Part shown: positions 53,964-63,003 of the stretch, in pieces
How the letters are laid out: every line of letters begins with the position of its first letter
Position numbering within the stretch: position 1 is the stretch's first letter
NCBI RefSeq assembly: GCF_000934545.1
Contig: NZ_CP010554.1
Coordinates: forward strand, 2,852,001 to 2,916,000
Length of the DNA: 64,000 nt
Direction: 5' to 3'
Source: Rugosibacter aromaticivorans
GTDB taxonomy: Bacteria > Pseudomonadota > Gammaproteobacteria > Burkholderiales > Rhodocyclaceae
Made by a program: the position numbers and the translations under genes
The notes under the pieces: model-generated
What the model was told of the DNA's origin: nothing
The model's input: the letters and a program-made list of their open reading frames with translations, nothing else
Databases searched by the model: none

Positions 53964-55268
53964 ATGACTGAACAAGCTTCCCGCTCTGCCCCTCTTGCGG
54001 CAGCCCTCCTGGGCGCGGCTGATCTCTTGGCCGCTGTCCTTTCCGGCCGCACGCTGGATGCCGCACTTGCCGAAACCGCACTTACCAAAACCCCGCTCAC
54101 CGGCCCCTTGCGCGCGGCAGTGATGGATTTGGCCTATTCCACCTTGCGTAGCTTTGGCCGTGAGGATTTTTTTCTTGCGCAATTGATGAATAAACCTGTA
54201 GCTGATGTGCAGATACGCTGCTTGTTGTTAATTACACTCAATCGTCTGGAAGCTCGCCCGGAACACGCCTACGCGATTGTGGATCAAGCCGTCACTGTGG
54301 CATCGCGTTTGGCCGCAGGTAATTTCAAAGGCTTGGTAAATGGCGTGCTACGCAACTTTTTACGCCGTCAAGATGAACTACTAGCGCGTGCAAAAGAAAA
54401 CCCCGTAGCGCACCACCAGCACCCAGCCTGGTGGATCACGCGACTGAAAAAAGATCATCCGCACCACTGGCAAGCCATTCTTGCTGCCAACAATACGCAC
54501 CCTCCCATGACGCTGCGAGTCAATCAGCGCCGTATCACCAGCGCCGACTTTTCAGCGCAACTCACAGCCGCCGGATTAACCACGCACGCCGTGGGCGACG
54601 CGGCATGGCAACTCGATAAGCCCGTGCCGATAGAACAAATCCCCGGCTTTCACGAAGGCCTGTGCTCAGTGCAAGACGCCGGTGCCCAGCGTGCTGCACT
54701 GCTGCTGGATGTGCATCCCGGCCAGCGGGTGCTGGATGCGTGCGCTGCACCTGGCGGCAAGGCTGCGCATCTACTTGAGCTCGCCGACCTGCAACTGCTC
54801 GCGCTTGACGCCGACGCCGCACGCGCCGCACGAATCACGGAAAACCTTGTCCGCCTCGGCTTGCTCTCGGACAATGTTCGCGTGTGCACGGGTGACGCTC
54901 GCACGCCCACCATCTGGTGGAATGGCCAGCCGTTTGATCGCATTCTGGCCGATGTCCCCTGCTCAGCCTCTGGCGTCGTGCGGCGTCATCCAGATGCCAA
55001 ATGGCTCCGTCGCGTCAGCGATATCGAGGGTTTCGCTGTCACGCAAGTCCGCATTCTTGACGCCCTCTGGCACACACTCGCTAGCGGTGGCAAAATGCTC
55101 TATGCCACCTGTTCTTTATTTGCTGCTGAAAATGAAGAACAGGTGGCCGCGTTTATCGGCCGTCATGCCGATGCCCAGCGCCTAGCCATTGATGGCGCGC
55201 CTTCCGTGCAGCTTTTGCCCCATGCCGACCATGACGGCTTTTTTTACGCGCTTCTGCAAAAAAATTAA
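53964..55268 (+). CDS. rsmB: 16S rRNA m5C967 methyltransferase
   Basis: 434 residues. It has an N-terminal NusB-like RNA-binding domain (to about 150), then a methyltransferase with the SAM site LDACAAPGGKAAHLLEL, ILADVPCSASGVVRRHPD (about 327) and the nucleophile Cys in LYATCSLFAAENEEQV (about 383). The codons for RRITSADFSAQ coincide with a copy of the dispersed element. Downstream genes follow closely (DUF4390, ntrY, ntrX). Confidence 0.97.
   Translation: MTEQASRSAPLAAALLGAADLLAAVLSGRTLDAALAETALTKTPLTGPLRAAVMDLAYSTLRSFGREDFFLAQLMNKPVADVQIRCLLLITLNRLEARPEHAYAIVDQAVTVASRLAAGNFKGLVNGVLRNFLRRQDELLARAKENPVAHHQHPAWWITRLKKDHPHHWQAILAANNTHPPMTLRVNQRRITSADFSAQLTAAGLTTHAVGDAAWQLDKPVPIEQIPGFHEGLCSVQDAGAQRAALLLDVHPGQRVLDACAAPGGKAAHLLELADLQLLALDADAARAARITENLVRLGLLSDNVRVCTGDARTPTIWWNGQPFDRILADVPCSASGVVRRHPDAKWLRRVSDIEGFAVTQVRILDALWHTLASGGKMLYATCSLFAAENEEQVAAFIGRHADAQRLAIDGAPSVQLLPHADHDGFFYALLQKN
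54527..54558 (+). repeat. Dispersed element, copy 8 (inside rsmB)
   Basis: CGTATC then ACCAGCGCCGACTTTT and CA, with arms GCGC (54527-54530) and GCGC (54555-54558). Confidence 0.7.
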
Positions 55269-55311
55269 CACTCGCTTACGCGCAACGCGACCGGTTTTGC
55301 ACGGCGCACCT

Positions 55312-55932
55312 ATGACCTCACTTGCGGCCTTCATGCGTCCGTGCCTGCTGCTATTGTCACTCTTTCTGCTACTGCCCGGCTTCGTATCTGTGGTGCTCGC
55401 AGGCAGCATTGAAGCACAGCGGGCAAGCATTGCGTCAGGTGAGGAAAGTTACACACTCACCGCCGAATTCAACATTGATCTTGGCCGCCGCCTGGACGAC
55501 GTTGTGACTCACGGCATCCCGCTTTACTTTGATTTTGAAGCGGTGCTCGAGCGGCCCAGAAAATACTGGAGCAACGAGCACATCGCCACGCGCAATCTGA
55601 CCTATCGCCTGAGTTACCACGGGCTCACACGCCAATATCGCGTAGCTCGCGTAGCTCAAGGCGCCCAAGAAGGCAGTAGTAGTTTGTATCAAAGCTTCAA
55701 CACGCTGAATGAGGCCTTGCGTGTTTTGGCGCGCGTCCATGCGCTACCCCTCGTTGAACGACGTGCTATCACTCCAGGCGAAACGTATATCGCCCGCGTG
55801 CGTTTATCGCTTGACCACAGCCAATTGCCCAAGCCATTTCAGATCGACGCCATCACCGACAACGACTGGCGCATCGACGCCAAAACCTTGCAGTGGCAAT
55901 TTACCGCCCCCTCGACAGGGGCCGCTCCATGA
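55312..55932 (+). CDS. DUF4390 domain exported protein
   Basis: 206 residues from the ATG at 55312 (55333 is an alternative). It has a signal peptide or anchor (MRPCLLLLSLFLLLPGFV), then a beta-rich domain with YTLTAEFNIDLGRRLDDVVTHGIPLYFDFEAVLERPRKYW and LSYHGLTRQYRVA. DUF4390 proteins are nearly always encoded between rsmB and ntrY in betaproteobacteria; a role with the sensor kinase is likely but unproven. Its stop overlaps the ntrY start (ATGA). Confidence 0.92.
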   Translation: MTSLAAFMRPCLLLLSLFLLLPGFVSVVLAGSIEAQRASIASGEESYTLTAEFNIDLGRRLDDVVTHGIPLYFDFEAVLERPRKYWSNEHIATRNLTYRLSYHGLTRQYRVARVAQGAQEGSSSLYQSFNTLNEALRVLARVHALPLVERRAITPGETYIARVRLSLDHSQLPKPFQIDAITDNDWRIDAKTLQWQFTAPSTGAAP

Positions 55933-58106
55933 AGCTGGCGCTCATACTGGCGGCAGCTTTAGCGGCGGTGCTGCTTTTTTTGCTGGCATTCACCTCGGGC
56001 AACACTGCCTTCTTTGCGCAGTATTACCCCTGGCTGTTGGCATTTAATGGGCTCGCCGCACTGGGTATGCTGGTCATGGTCACTGTCCAACTCATCCGCT
56101 TGCGGCGCGACTTTAAAGCAGGCATTTTTGGCGCACGCCTCAAATCGCGCCTGCTGGTTATGCTGGCCTTGATGGCCGTGCTGCCGGGTGCGCTGGTGTA
56201 TGCCGTCTCCATGCAATTTGCCGTTAACAGCATCGACTCCTGGTTTGATGTGCGGGTTGACCAGGCGTTAGAAGGCGGGCTGGAACTCGGCCGTAGCGTG
56301 CTCGATAATCTGCAAGACGATTTACTGGAAAAGACACACCGGGCCGCCTTGGAACTCGGCGATGGCCAGACGCCACCAAGTCAGTTCAACCATCTGCGCG
56401 AACAAATGGATGTCGACACTGCCACATTGCTGACGCTCTCCGGCCAGGTTGTCACCAGCAGTGCAGATGACTTGCACAACCTCTTGCCACCGCTGCCCAG
56501 CATCAGCCAACTACGCAGCGCACGCAACGGGCGCGGCATGGCGTTCGTTAGTGAAGATAACGAAGGCTTGATGATCCGCACCCTCGTACCGGTGGTTGCC
56601 CACACGACACATTTGCTCGAATTTGAACCACGCATTCTGCAATTGACCCAACGGGTTCCTCCGGCGATTGCTAAAAATGCCAGCAATGTTGAAGCCGGTT
56701 ACCGCAATTATCAAGAACTGCAATTAGGACGCAGTGGCCTCAAGCGCATCTACACGCTGACCTTGACGCTCACCTTGATGTTGGCCTTGTTCGCAGCTGT
56801 AGCACTGGCGTTTCTTCTCGCAGAACACTTAGCGCAACCTCTGCTGATTCTGGCTGAGGGCACTCGCGCAGTCTCCGCGGGCGATTTCACCCCGCGCACC
56901 ATCATTGAAACCTCCGATGAACTGGGGCTTTTGACACGTTCGTTCAACAACATGACCCGCCAATTAAGCGACGCCCGTGCAGAAGCCAATCTTCATCGGG
57001 AAAAAACCGAAGCCGCACAAGCCTATCTGGAAAGTGTGCTGGGCAATTTATCTGCGGGCGTGCTTGCTTTCAGCCCTGATCTTCATTTGCGCGCAGCGAA
57101 TCGTGGGGCACTGACCATTTTGCAGGATGAACTGGTGGCATTTGAAAAAATACCGCTCGCTGACTGGCCGCGTCATCAAGCACTTGCTACCGCCATCATC
57201 GATCGCTTTACCCGGTACGGCGAAGAATGGCAGCAGCAACTCGACCTTAATCACGACAATCATGCACCGCAAACGCTGCTCATACGCGGTACTGCGCTAC
57301 CTACCACCGGTGGTGGCGGGTTTGTCGTGGTGTTTGACGACATCACGCGCTTGATCTCGGCGCAACGCTCTGCCGCCTGGGCTGAAGTTGCGCAACGTCT
57401 GGCGCATGAAATAAAAAACCCGCTCACGCCCATTCAGCTATCTGCTGAACGGTTACAAATGAAGCTCAGCGCTGCGCTGGATGGTCCTTCCCGCGCGCTA
57501 CTTGAACGCGCTACCAACACCATCATTACTCAAGTAGAAGCGCTAAAAAACATGGTTAATGATTTTCGCGATTACGCCCGCACACCACCCCCACAGCGCA
57601 CCGTGGTGAATTTACGTGCGCTGGTTATCGATGTGCTGGCCCTGTACGAAAATACACCGATCCAATTCACCGTATCACCAGCGCACCCCGAAGGTATCGA
57701 GAAGCCAGTCTCTTTGCGGGAAAGTGCCCTTGGGGTGCCGACTTTTTTTAATGTTCTCGCCGATGCCAATCAGCTGCGCCAAGTGCTGCACAATCTATTC
57801 GCCAATGCGCAAGATGCGTTGGCGAATATCGCCCGGCCGCGCATCGATATTCGCATCGAACAAGACAACCACCGCGTGCGTCTCACCCTGCACGATAACG
57901 GCGCAGGCTTTTCACCCCAAATGCTGGCACGCGCGTTTGAACCCTATGTAACCACCAAAACCAAGGGCACGGGCTTGGGCTTGGCGATTGTGAAAAAAAT
58001 CATTGATGACCACGGCGGAGAAATCCGCCTGGCCAACCACGATGGCGGCGGTGAAGTCAGCTTGTGGCTGCTGATCGCTGGTGATAAACAGACAACCACA
58101 GGATAG
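55929..58106 (+). CDS. ntrY: NtrY-like sensor histidine kinase
   Basis: 725 residues from the ATG at 55929. Two N-terminal membrane helices, a third before a periplasmic sensor region (about 120-270), a fourth helix (TLTLTLMLALFAAVALAFLL), HAMP (about 300-350), a PAS-like segment, then the phosphoacceptor His in AQRLAHEIKNPLTPIQLSAE (about 492) and an ATPase domain with HNLFANAQDAL, DNGAGFSPQM and KGTGLGLAIVKKI. Between the dimerisation domain and the ATPase N box sits EGIEKPVSLRESALGVPTFF, encoded by the long-form dispersed element and unusual for the family. It is paired with the response regulator that follows. Confidence 0.95.
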   Translation: MKLALILAAALAAVLLFLLAFTSGNTAFFAQYYPWLLAFNGLAALGMLVMVTVQLIRLRRDFKAGIFGARLKSRLLVMLALMAVLPGALVYAVSMQFAVNSIDSWFDVRVDQALEGGLELGRSVLDNLQDDLLEKTHRAALELGDGQTPPSQFNHLREQMDVDTATLLTLSGQVVTSSADDLHNLLPPLPSISQLRSARNGRGMAFVSEDNEGLMIRTLVPVVAHTTHLLEFEPRILQLTQRVPPAIAKNASNVEAGYRNYQELQLGRSGLKRIYTLTLTLTLMLALFAAVALAFLLAEHLAQPLLILAEGTRAVSAGDFTPRTIIETSDELGLLTRSFNNMTRQLSDARAEANLHREKTEAAQAYLESVLGNLSAGVLAFSPDLHLRAANRGALTILQDELVAFEKIPLADWPRHQALATAIIDRFTRYGEEWQQQLDLNHDNHAPQTLLIRGTALPTTGGGGFVVVFDDITRLISAQRSAAWAEVAQRLAHEIKNPLTPIQLSAERLQMKLSAALDGPSRALLERATNTIITQVEALKNMVNDFRDYARTPPPQRTVVNLRALVIDVLALYENTPIQFTVSPAHPEGIEKPVSLRESALGVPTFFNVLADANQLRQVLHNLFANAQDALANIARPRIDIRIEQDNHRVRLTLHDNGAGFSPQMLARAFEPYVTTKTKGTGLGLAIVKKIIDDHGGEIRLANHDGGGEVSLWLLIAGDKQTTTG
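57665..57752 (+). repeat. Dispersed element, long form (inside ntrY)
   Basis: CCGTATCACCAGC, then GCACCCCGAAGG (57682-57693) pairing with CCTTGGGGTGC about 35 bases later, then CGACTTTTTTT, with outer ATT/AAT. The stretch GGGAAA..CCCTTGGGGTGCCG is shared with the dprA copy. It occupies a non-conserved linker of the kinase. Confidence 0.65.
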
Positions 58107-58108
58107 AT

Positions 58109-59344
58109 ATGTCAAAAATACTCATAGTCGATGATGAAATTGGCATTCGCGAGTTGCTCTCAGAAATTCTTCGCGATGAAGGCTATGACGTTGTGCTCGC
58201 AGAAAATGCTGCCAGCGCCAAAGTAGCGCGCGCTGGGGCGCAACCCGATTTGATCCTCCTCGATATCTGGATGCCAGAAGTCGACGGCATCAGTCTGCTC
58301 AAAGAATGGGCGGCTCATGGCCAGCTCAATGTGCCCGTGGTGATGATGTCCGGCCATGCCACGATTGATACAGCAGTAGAAGCCACGCGCATCGGCGCGC
58401 TGGATTTTCTGGAAAAGCCCATCGGCATGCAAAAGCTGTTGCAGACCGTAAAAAAATCGCTCGAGCGGGGCAGCCGAAAACACCGCAGCGGGCTATCGCT
58501 CGCGGCCTTTACCCGCCCCGGTGCGTTGCGTGATTTAAAACGGCGCTTCGAGCAATTGCTCTCCAGCAGCCCTTTGCTCCTGCTGCGCTCCGCTCCTGGC
58601 GGCATCGTTGAGCTTGTCGCCCTCACCGCGCAAGCCGCCAACAAGCCCTTGCTTGATCTGTCGAATGAAGTCGAGCCGCTCGAATTAGAAAAGCTTGAAT
58701 CGCTCGCCGATGGCTTGTTATGGTGCGAAGAGTTGGCACGGCTAAACCGTTTGCAGCAAAAAAATCTGTGCTTTGCCGCCGAACGATTAACTAAATATCG
58801 GTTGCGCCTGGTTGTTGGCACCACGCATGACGCGGCTAGCCTAGTGACGCACGGATGGGAAGAAAGCGACGTCAACCGCCTGTTCGAGTCTGTACTGGGT
58901 GTGCCCGCACTGGCTGAACTAAAAGAAGAAGTGCCCGACATTGCCACGCATTTGTTGAGTTTTTTGGCCGAAGAAGAAGCTGTTCCCCTGCGCCGCTTTT
59001 CCACCGGGGCGTTAAATACCTTGCGCCATCATTCGTGGGCCGAGGGCTACCCAGCCCTTCGCGCGGCGGTGAAATCACTTGCGGTGGCAGCGCTCAGCGA
59101 AGAAATTTCTGCCGAAGAAGTGCGTCAGCTTCTCGCCCCCGCAGGCGAGCCAGGCCAATTAAGACAACAACTAGCCCCAGAAATCATCCAGCAACCCTTA
59201 CGCGAAGCGCGAGAAGCCTTCGAGCGCATTTACTTCGGACACCATCTCGCGCAAGTGGATGGCAATATGGTGCGTCTGGCAGAAAAAACCGGGCTGGAGC
59301 GCACACATCTTTATCGCAAACTTAAAGACCTCGGCTTGCGCTAG
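58109..59344 (+). CDS. ntrX: NtrX-like response regulator with degenerate AAA+ domain
   Basis: 411 residues. The receiver domain is intact: ILIVDDEIGIRELL, phosphoacceptor Asp in LILLDIWMPEVDG and Lys in FLEKPIG. The central region (about 130-330) keeps the length and some helices of a sigma-54 AAA+ domain, but the Walker A position reads LLLLRSAPGGIVELVAL and no GAFTGA loop is present. It therefore cannot hydrolyse ATP or contact sigma-54 in the usual way. The C-terminal Fis-type helix-turn-helix is intact (NMVRLAEKTGLERTHLYRKL). It starts two bases after the ntrY stop. It probably works as a plain DNA-binding regulator. Confidence 0.93.
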   Translation: MSKILIVDDEIGIRELLSEILRDEGYDVVLAENAASAKVARAGAQPDLILLDIWMPEVDGISLLKEWAAHGQLNVPVVMMSGHATIDTAVEATRIGALDFLEKPIGMQKLLQTVKKSLERGSRKHRSGLSLAAFTRPGALRDLKRRFEQLLSSSPLLLLRSAPGGIVELVALTAQAANKPLLDLSNEVEPLELEKLESLADGLLWCEELARLNRLQQKNLCFAAERLTKYRLRLVVGTTHDAASLVTHGWEESDVNRLFESVLGVPALAELKEEVPDIATHLLSFLAEEEAVPLRRFSTGALNTLRHHSWAEGYPALRAAVKSLAVAALSEEISAEEVRQLLAPAGEPGQLRQQLAPEIIQQPLREAREAFERIYFGHHLAQVDGNMVRLAEKTGLERTHLYRKLKDLGLR

Positions 59345-59464
59345 CCCGACCTTTACTCGTTATGAAGCAGCGTTACGCTCGGGCTGCGGAGGCGTGTCGT
59401 TGTCGATTCACTGCAGTTTCACTGTAGTGCGATAATTCGGCCTTTCCCTTGCTGAAATTTTTCC

Positions 59465-60535
59465 ATGACCCGCCCCCAAAACGATACTTTTTTGCGCGCA
59501 CTGTTACGCGAACCTGTGACCCATACGCCAGTCTGGCTCATGCGCCAGGCCGGACGATACCTGCCGGAATACAACGAAACGCGGCGGCGGGCGGGCAGCT
59601 TTCTTAACTTGTGCAAAAATCCTCAGCTAGCCTGCGAAGTCACTCTGCAGCCATTGGCACGCTTTGATCTGGATGCGGCGATTTTGTTTTCAGACATTTT
59701 GACCGTGCCCGATGCCATGGGTTTGGGGCTTTACTTTGCCGAGGGCGAAGGGCCAAAGTTCGAGCGCCCCCTACGCAACGAATGGGAAATTCGCGATCTC
59801 ACCGCGCCAGATCCAAACGTCCATTTGCGCTACGTGATGGATGCTGTCGCTGAAATTCGTCGTGCCTTGGGTAATAGCGTGCCCCTGATTGGTTTTTCTG
59901 GCAGTCCTTGGACGCTGGCTTGTTATATGGTGGAAGGCGGAGCCTCGGCTGACTATCGCACCATCAAAACCATGTTGTACGATCGGCCTGATTTACTCCA
60001 TCGTATTCTTGATGTCACCGCCACAGCGGTAGTGAACTACCTGAATGCGCAAATTGAATCCGGCGCCCAAGCCGTGATGATTTTCGATTCTTGGGGTGGG
60101 GTGTTATCGCACGCAGCCTATCACGAATTCTCGCTCGCTTACATGCGGCGCATTCTTGCCGACCTCAAGCGGTCGCATGATGGCCAGCGCGTGCCATGTA
60201 TTGTATTTACCAAAGGTGGCGGCCAATGGCTGGAAGCCATTGCGGATACAGGATGCGACGCCATCGGGCTGGATTGGACCACCCATTTGGGCGAAGCCCG
60301 CGCTCGCGTAGGAAATCGCGTGGCCTTGCAGGGTAATCTAGATCCTATGGCGTTGTTTGCATCGCCCGATAAAGTGGCTGCCCAAGCGCACCGCGTGATG
60401 AGCCAATTTGGCGAGGGCACGGGCCACGTGTTTAATTTGGGCCATGGCATTTCACAATTTACCCCGCCTGAAAATGTCAGCGTCTTAATTCATGCGGTGC
60501 ACAACTATCCTCTACAAGGGTCTTCAGCCGATTGA
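59465..60535 (+). CDS. hemE: Uroporphyrinogen decarboxylase
   Basis: 356 residues. It decarboxylates uroporphyrinogen III to coproporphyrinogen III in heme synthesis, which also supplies the catalase. Motifs: [19 protein letters not shown] (substrate-binding Arg), [19 protein letters not shown] (catalytic Asp), [18 protein letters not shown] and [16 protein letters not shown]. Confidence 0.98.
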   Translation: MTRPQNDTFLRALLREPVTHTPVWLMRQAGRYLPEYNETRRRAGSFLNLCKNPQLACEVTLQPLARFDLDAAILFSDILTVPDAMGLGLYFAEGEGPKFERPLRNEWEIRDLTAPDPNVHLRYVMDAVAEIRRALGNSVPLIGFSGSPWTLACYMVEGGASADYRTIKTMLYDRPDLLHRILDVTATAVVNYLNAQIESGAQAVMIFDSWGGVLSHAAYHEFSLAYMRRILADLKRSHDGQRVPCIVFTKGGGQWLEAIADTGCDAIGLDWTTHLGEARARVGNRVALQGNLDPMALFASPDKVAAQAHRVMSQFGEGTGHVFNLGHGISQFTPPENVSVLIHAVHNYPLQGSSAD

Positions 60536-60918
60536 TTTTGCAGTCCCTTGCGAGACAATCAAATCGGTCTGAAGCCTGCTTGAAAAGCCCACCAGGCAAG
60601 CCACTAAAGCCACCCAAAATTAGCCTGTCATGGTTGACTTATGCACAAAAACAACGAACGGGTGGTATTGAGCGCCACTGAATGGAAGCGTCCTAGAAAA
60701 TTAATTAACTTATTGTTTTAAAACACATTTATTTTGATCAAATTTTGCACAAATAAGTCAATTGCCTTACAGAACCATGGCTTGAGTGTTTTCCTGGGTG
60801 TTTACTCACAAAGTTATCCACAGTTTTTGTGGGTAAGAATTTTTCTCCATTACTACAGCCAGTTGCAACACTTTAGCAACATTTTTTCGAGCTATCGCAA
60901 GCAACTGATTGATGCAAT
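60536..60918. promoter_or_regulatory. AT-rich hemE-priA gap with a cluster of DnaA boxes
   Basis: Two perfect DnaA boxes (TTATGCACA at 60639-60647, TTATCCACA at 60814-60822) and two one-mismatch boxes (TTTTGCACA at 60743-60751; TGTGGGTAA at 60828-60836, reverse strand) lie within 200 bp. The stretch 60695-60770 is strongly AT-rich compared with the GC-rich surroundings. This could be a DnaA-controlled priA promoter, a DnaA-titrating site or an origin-like region. No gene is visible. Confidence 0.55.
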
Positions 60919-62928
60919 ATGAGCATCGTCCGCGTCGCCCTCGATCTGCCTCTACTCCGATTGTTTGATTATCTGGCGCCCGGGGCAAGTGCCAGCGATA
61001 TTGGCTACCGCGTTAGCGTGCCCTTTGGTCGGAGCTTGCGCATGGGTGTCATTGTCGATTGGATAGCAACCAGTGAACAGCCGGTAGATAAGTTAAAGCC
61101 GGTCACGGCAATTTTGCGCGACATACCGCCTTTACCCACCGACTGGCTGGCGTTGTGTGAATTTTGCGCGCGCTACTACCAAGCACCGCTTGGTGAAGTC
61201 ATGGCGTTTGCATTGCCCCCTATGCTTCGGCGCGGCAAACACCCTCGCCCCCAAAAGGCAAAAAAAGATCTAAATGCTGTATCAGCCAAACACGAATCTA
61301 AACCAGCTTCGACTGTTTGTTTGCCTTCCTTGTTAGCTGCACAACAAGCCGCTGTCGAACAGATTGTCAGCACAACGGCCTTTCAAACCTTTTTGCTGCA
61401 TGGGGTTACCGGCAGCGGCAAGACCGAAGTGTATTTACGCGCCATAGAGGCAACCTTAGCGCAGGGGAGGCAAGCGTTGATGCTGGTGCCTGAAATTGCA
61501 CTCACACCGCAACTTGAAAGTCGCGTACGGGCGCGCTTGCCGCACGCCCATTTGGTGGTTGCCAACAGCAGTGTGGCTGATGCCGCCCGCGCCCGTGGGT
61601 TTCTTGATGCGCTCACCGGAAACGCTGAGATTGTGCTCGGTACGCGGCTGGCGATATTTACCCCCCTGCCCCGCTTGCGGCTGATTATTGTGGACGAGGA
61701 GCACGATGCCTCATTCAAACAGCAAGACGGTGTGCGTTATTCGGCGCGCGATCTGGCCATTTGGCGGGCGCATCAACAAAACTGCCCGATTGTTCTTGGC
61801 TCGGCCACCCCGTCACTGGAAAGTTTTCATCATGCTTTAGCCGGACGCTATCACATGTTAACCCTGCCGCTCCGCGCTGTTGCTGAAGCACCGCCCATCG
61901 TGCGCACCATCGATACGCGCCGCGAAAAATTACAAGAAGGCTTAAGTGTTGCGCTCATTAACGCACTCGAACAACGACTAGGCCGTGGCGAACAAAGCCT
62001 GGTGTTTCTGAATCGACGCGGCTACGCCCCGGTGCTGGCATGCCCTGCCTGTGGCTGGATTTCCCGCTGTCAGCATTGCGCTGCCAATCTGGTGGTGCAT
62101 CTGGCAGATAAACATTTGCGCTGCCATCATTGCGGGTTTGAGACCGCGATTCCTCACGCCTGCCCGGATTGTGGCAATGTCGATTTGCAGCCTTTTGGAC
62201 GCGGTACCCAACGACTTGAATCGGCGTTGATCGAACGCTTTCCGCAGGCGCGTATTTTGCGTGTTGACCGTGATTCTGCGAATAGCGCTAAAAAATGGCA
62301 GGCGCTCTTGGCGAGCATTCACGCAGGTGAGGTGGATATTCTGATTGGCACCCAAATGCTGGCCAAAGGGCATGATTTCCCCAAGCTCACTTTGGTCGGC
62401 GCTGTCGGTGCGGATGCAGCACTCTTCGCGGCTGACTTTCGTGCGCCTGAACGACTCTTTGCGCAGCTCATGCAGGTGGGTGGCCGTAGCGGCCGCGCCG
62501 ATCTGCCTGGTGAGGTGTTGATACAAACAGAATACCCGACCCATCCGCTCTATCAGGCACTGATTGATCATGACTACAGCCGGTTTGCACAATCTCAACT
62601 CGAGGAACGTAAAACAGCCGGCTTTCCTCCGTTCACATTCCAGGCCATGCTGCGCGCCGAAAGCCGATCCATGGGTGAGTCAGTGGCCTTTTTAGCCCAG
62701 GCCCGTGACTTTGCGCTGGCCTTCGCCGACAGCTATATCACGCTGTACGAACCCGTACCGATGCGTCTGCATCGGCTGATGGCGCTGGAACGCGCTCAGT
62801 TGCTGGTGGAATCTGATAACCGCCCGGCGTTGCAGCATTTTCTGGCACAATGGCAAACTGCGCTTTACACCTTAAAACGCCCCCGCACGCTGCGCTGGCA
62901 TGTGGACGTCGATCCACTCGAGTTCTAG
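60919..62928 (+). CDS. priA: Primosomal replication protein N' (helicase PriA)
   Basis: 669 residues. PriA restarts collapsed replication forks. It has an N-terminal 3'-end binding domain; helicase with Walker A HGVTGSGKTEVY (about 160), IIVDEEHDASFK (DEEH, about 255) and LGSATPSLES; then paired-Cys zinc sites (CPACGWISRCQHCAANL, CHHCGFE, CPDCGN, about 373-425) and GTQMLAKGHDFP. Slightly short but complete. The DnaA-box cluster lies directly upstream. Confidence 0.97.
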   Translation: MSIVRVALDLPLLRLFDYLAPGASASDIGYRVSVPFGRSLRMGVIVDWIATSEQPVDKLKPVTAILRDIPPLPTDWLALCEFCARYYQAPLGEVMAFALPPMLRRGKHPRPQKAKKDLNAVSAKHESKPASTVCLPSLLAAQQAAVEQIVSTTAFQTFLLHGVTGSGKTEVYLRAIEATLAQGRQALMLVPEIALTPQLESRVRARLPHAHLVVANSSVADAARARGFLDALTGNAEIVLGTRLAIFTPLPRLRLIIVDEEHDASFKQQDGVRYSARDLAIWRAHQQNCPIVLGSATPSLESFHHALAGRYHMLTLPLRAVAEAPPIVRTIDTRREKLQEGLSVALINALEQRLGRGEQSLVFLNRRGYAPVLACPACGWISRCQHCAANLVVHLADKHLRCHHCGFETAIPHACPDCGNVDLQPFGRGTQRLESALIERFPQARILRVDRDSANSAKKWQALLASIHAGEVDILIGTQMLAKGHDFPKLTLVGAVGADAALFAADFRAPERLFAQLMQVGGRSGRADLPGEVLIQTEYPTHPLYQALIDHDYSRFAQSQLEERKTAGFPPFTFQAMLRAESRSMGESVAFLAQARDFALAFADSYITLYEPVPMRLHRLMALERAQLLVESDNRPALQHFLAQWQTALYTLKRPRTLRWHVDVDPLEF

Positions 62929-63003
62929 TCCACGATGCCGCCACGCAGTTGACTGCGCTATCATGGTGATCCGTTTACCACGTGACATCGCGTGACACCT
63001 CCC

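Noticed and set aside
60536..60918. Calling this gap the chromosomal replication origin
   Set aside because: Only two perfect boxes, no dnaA or gyrB nearby and no skew information; reported as a DnaA-box cluster only.
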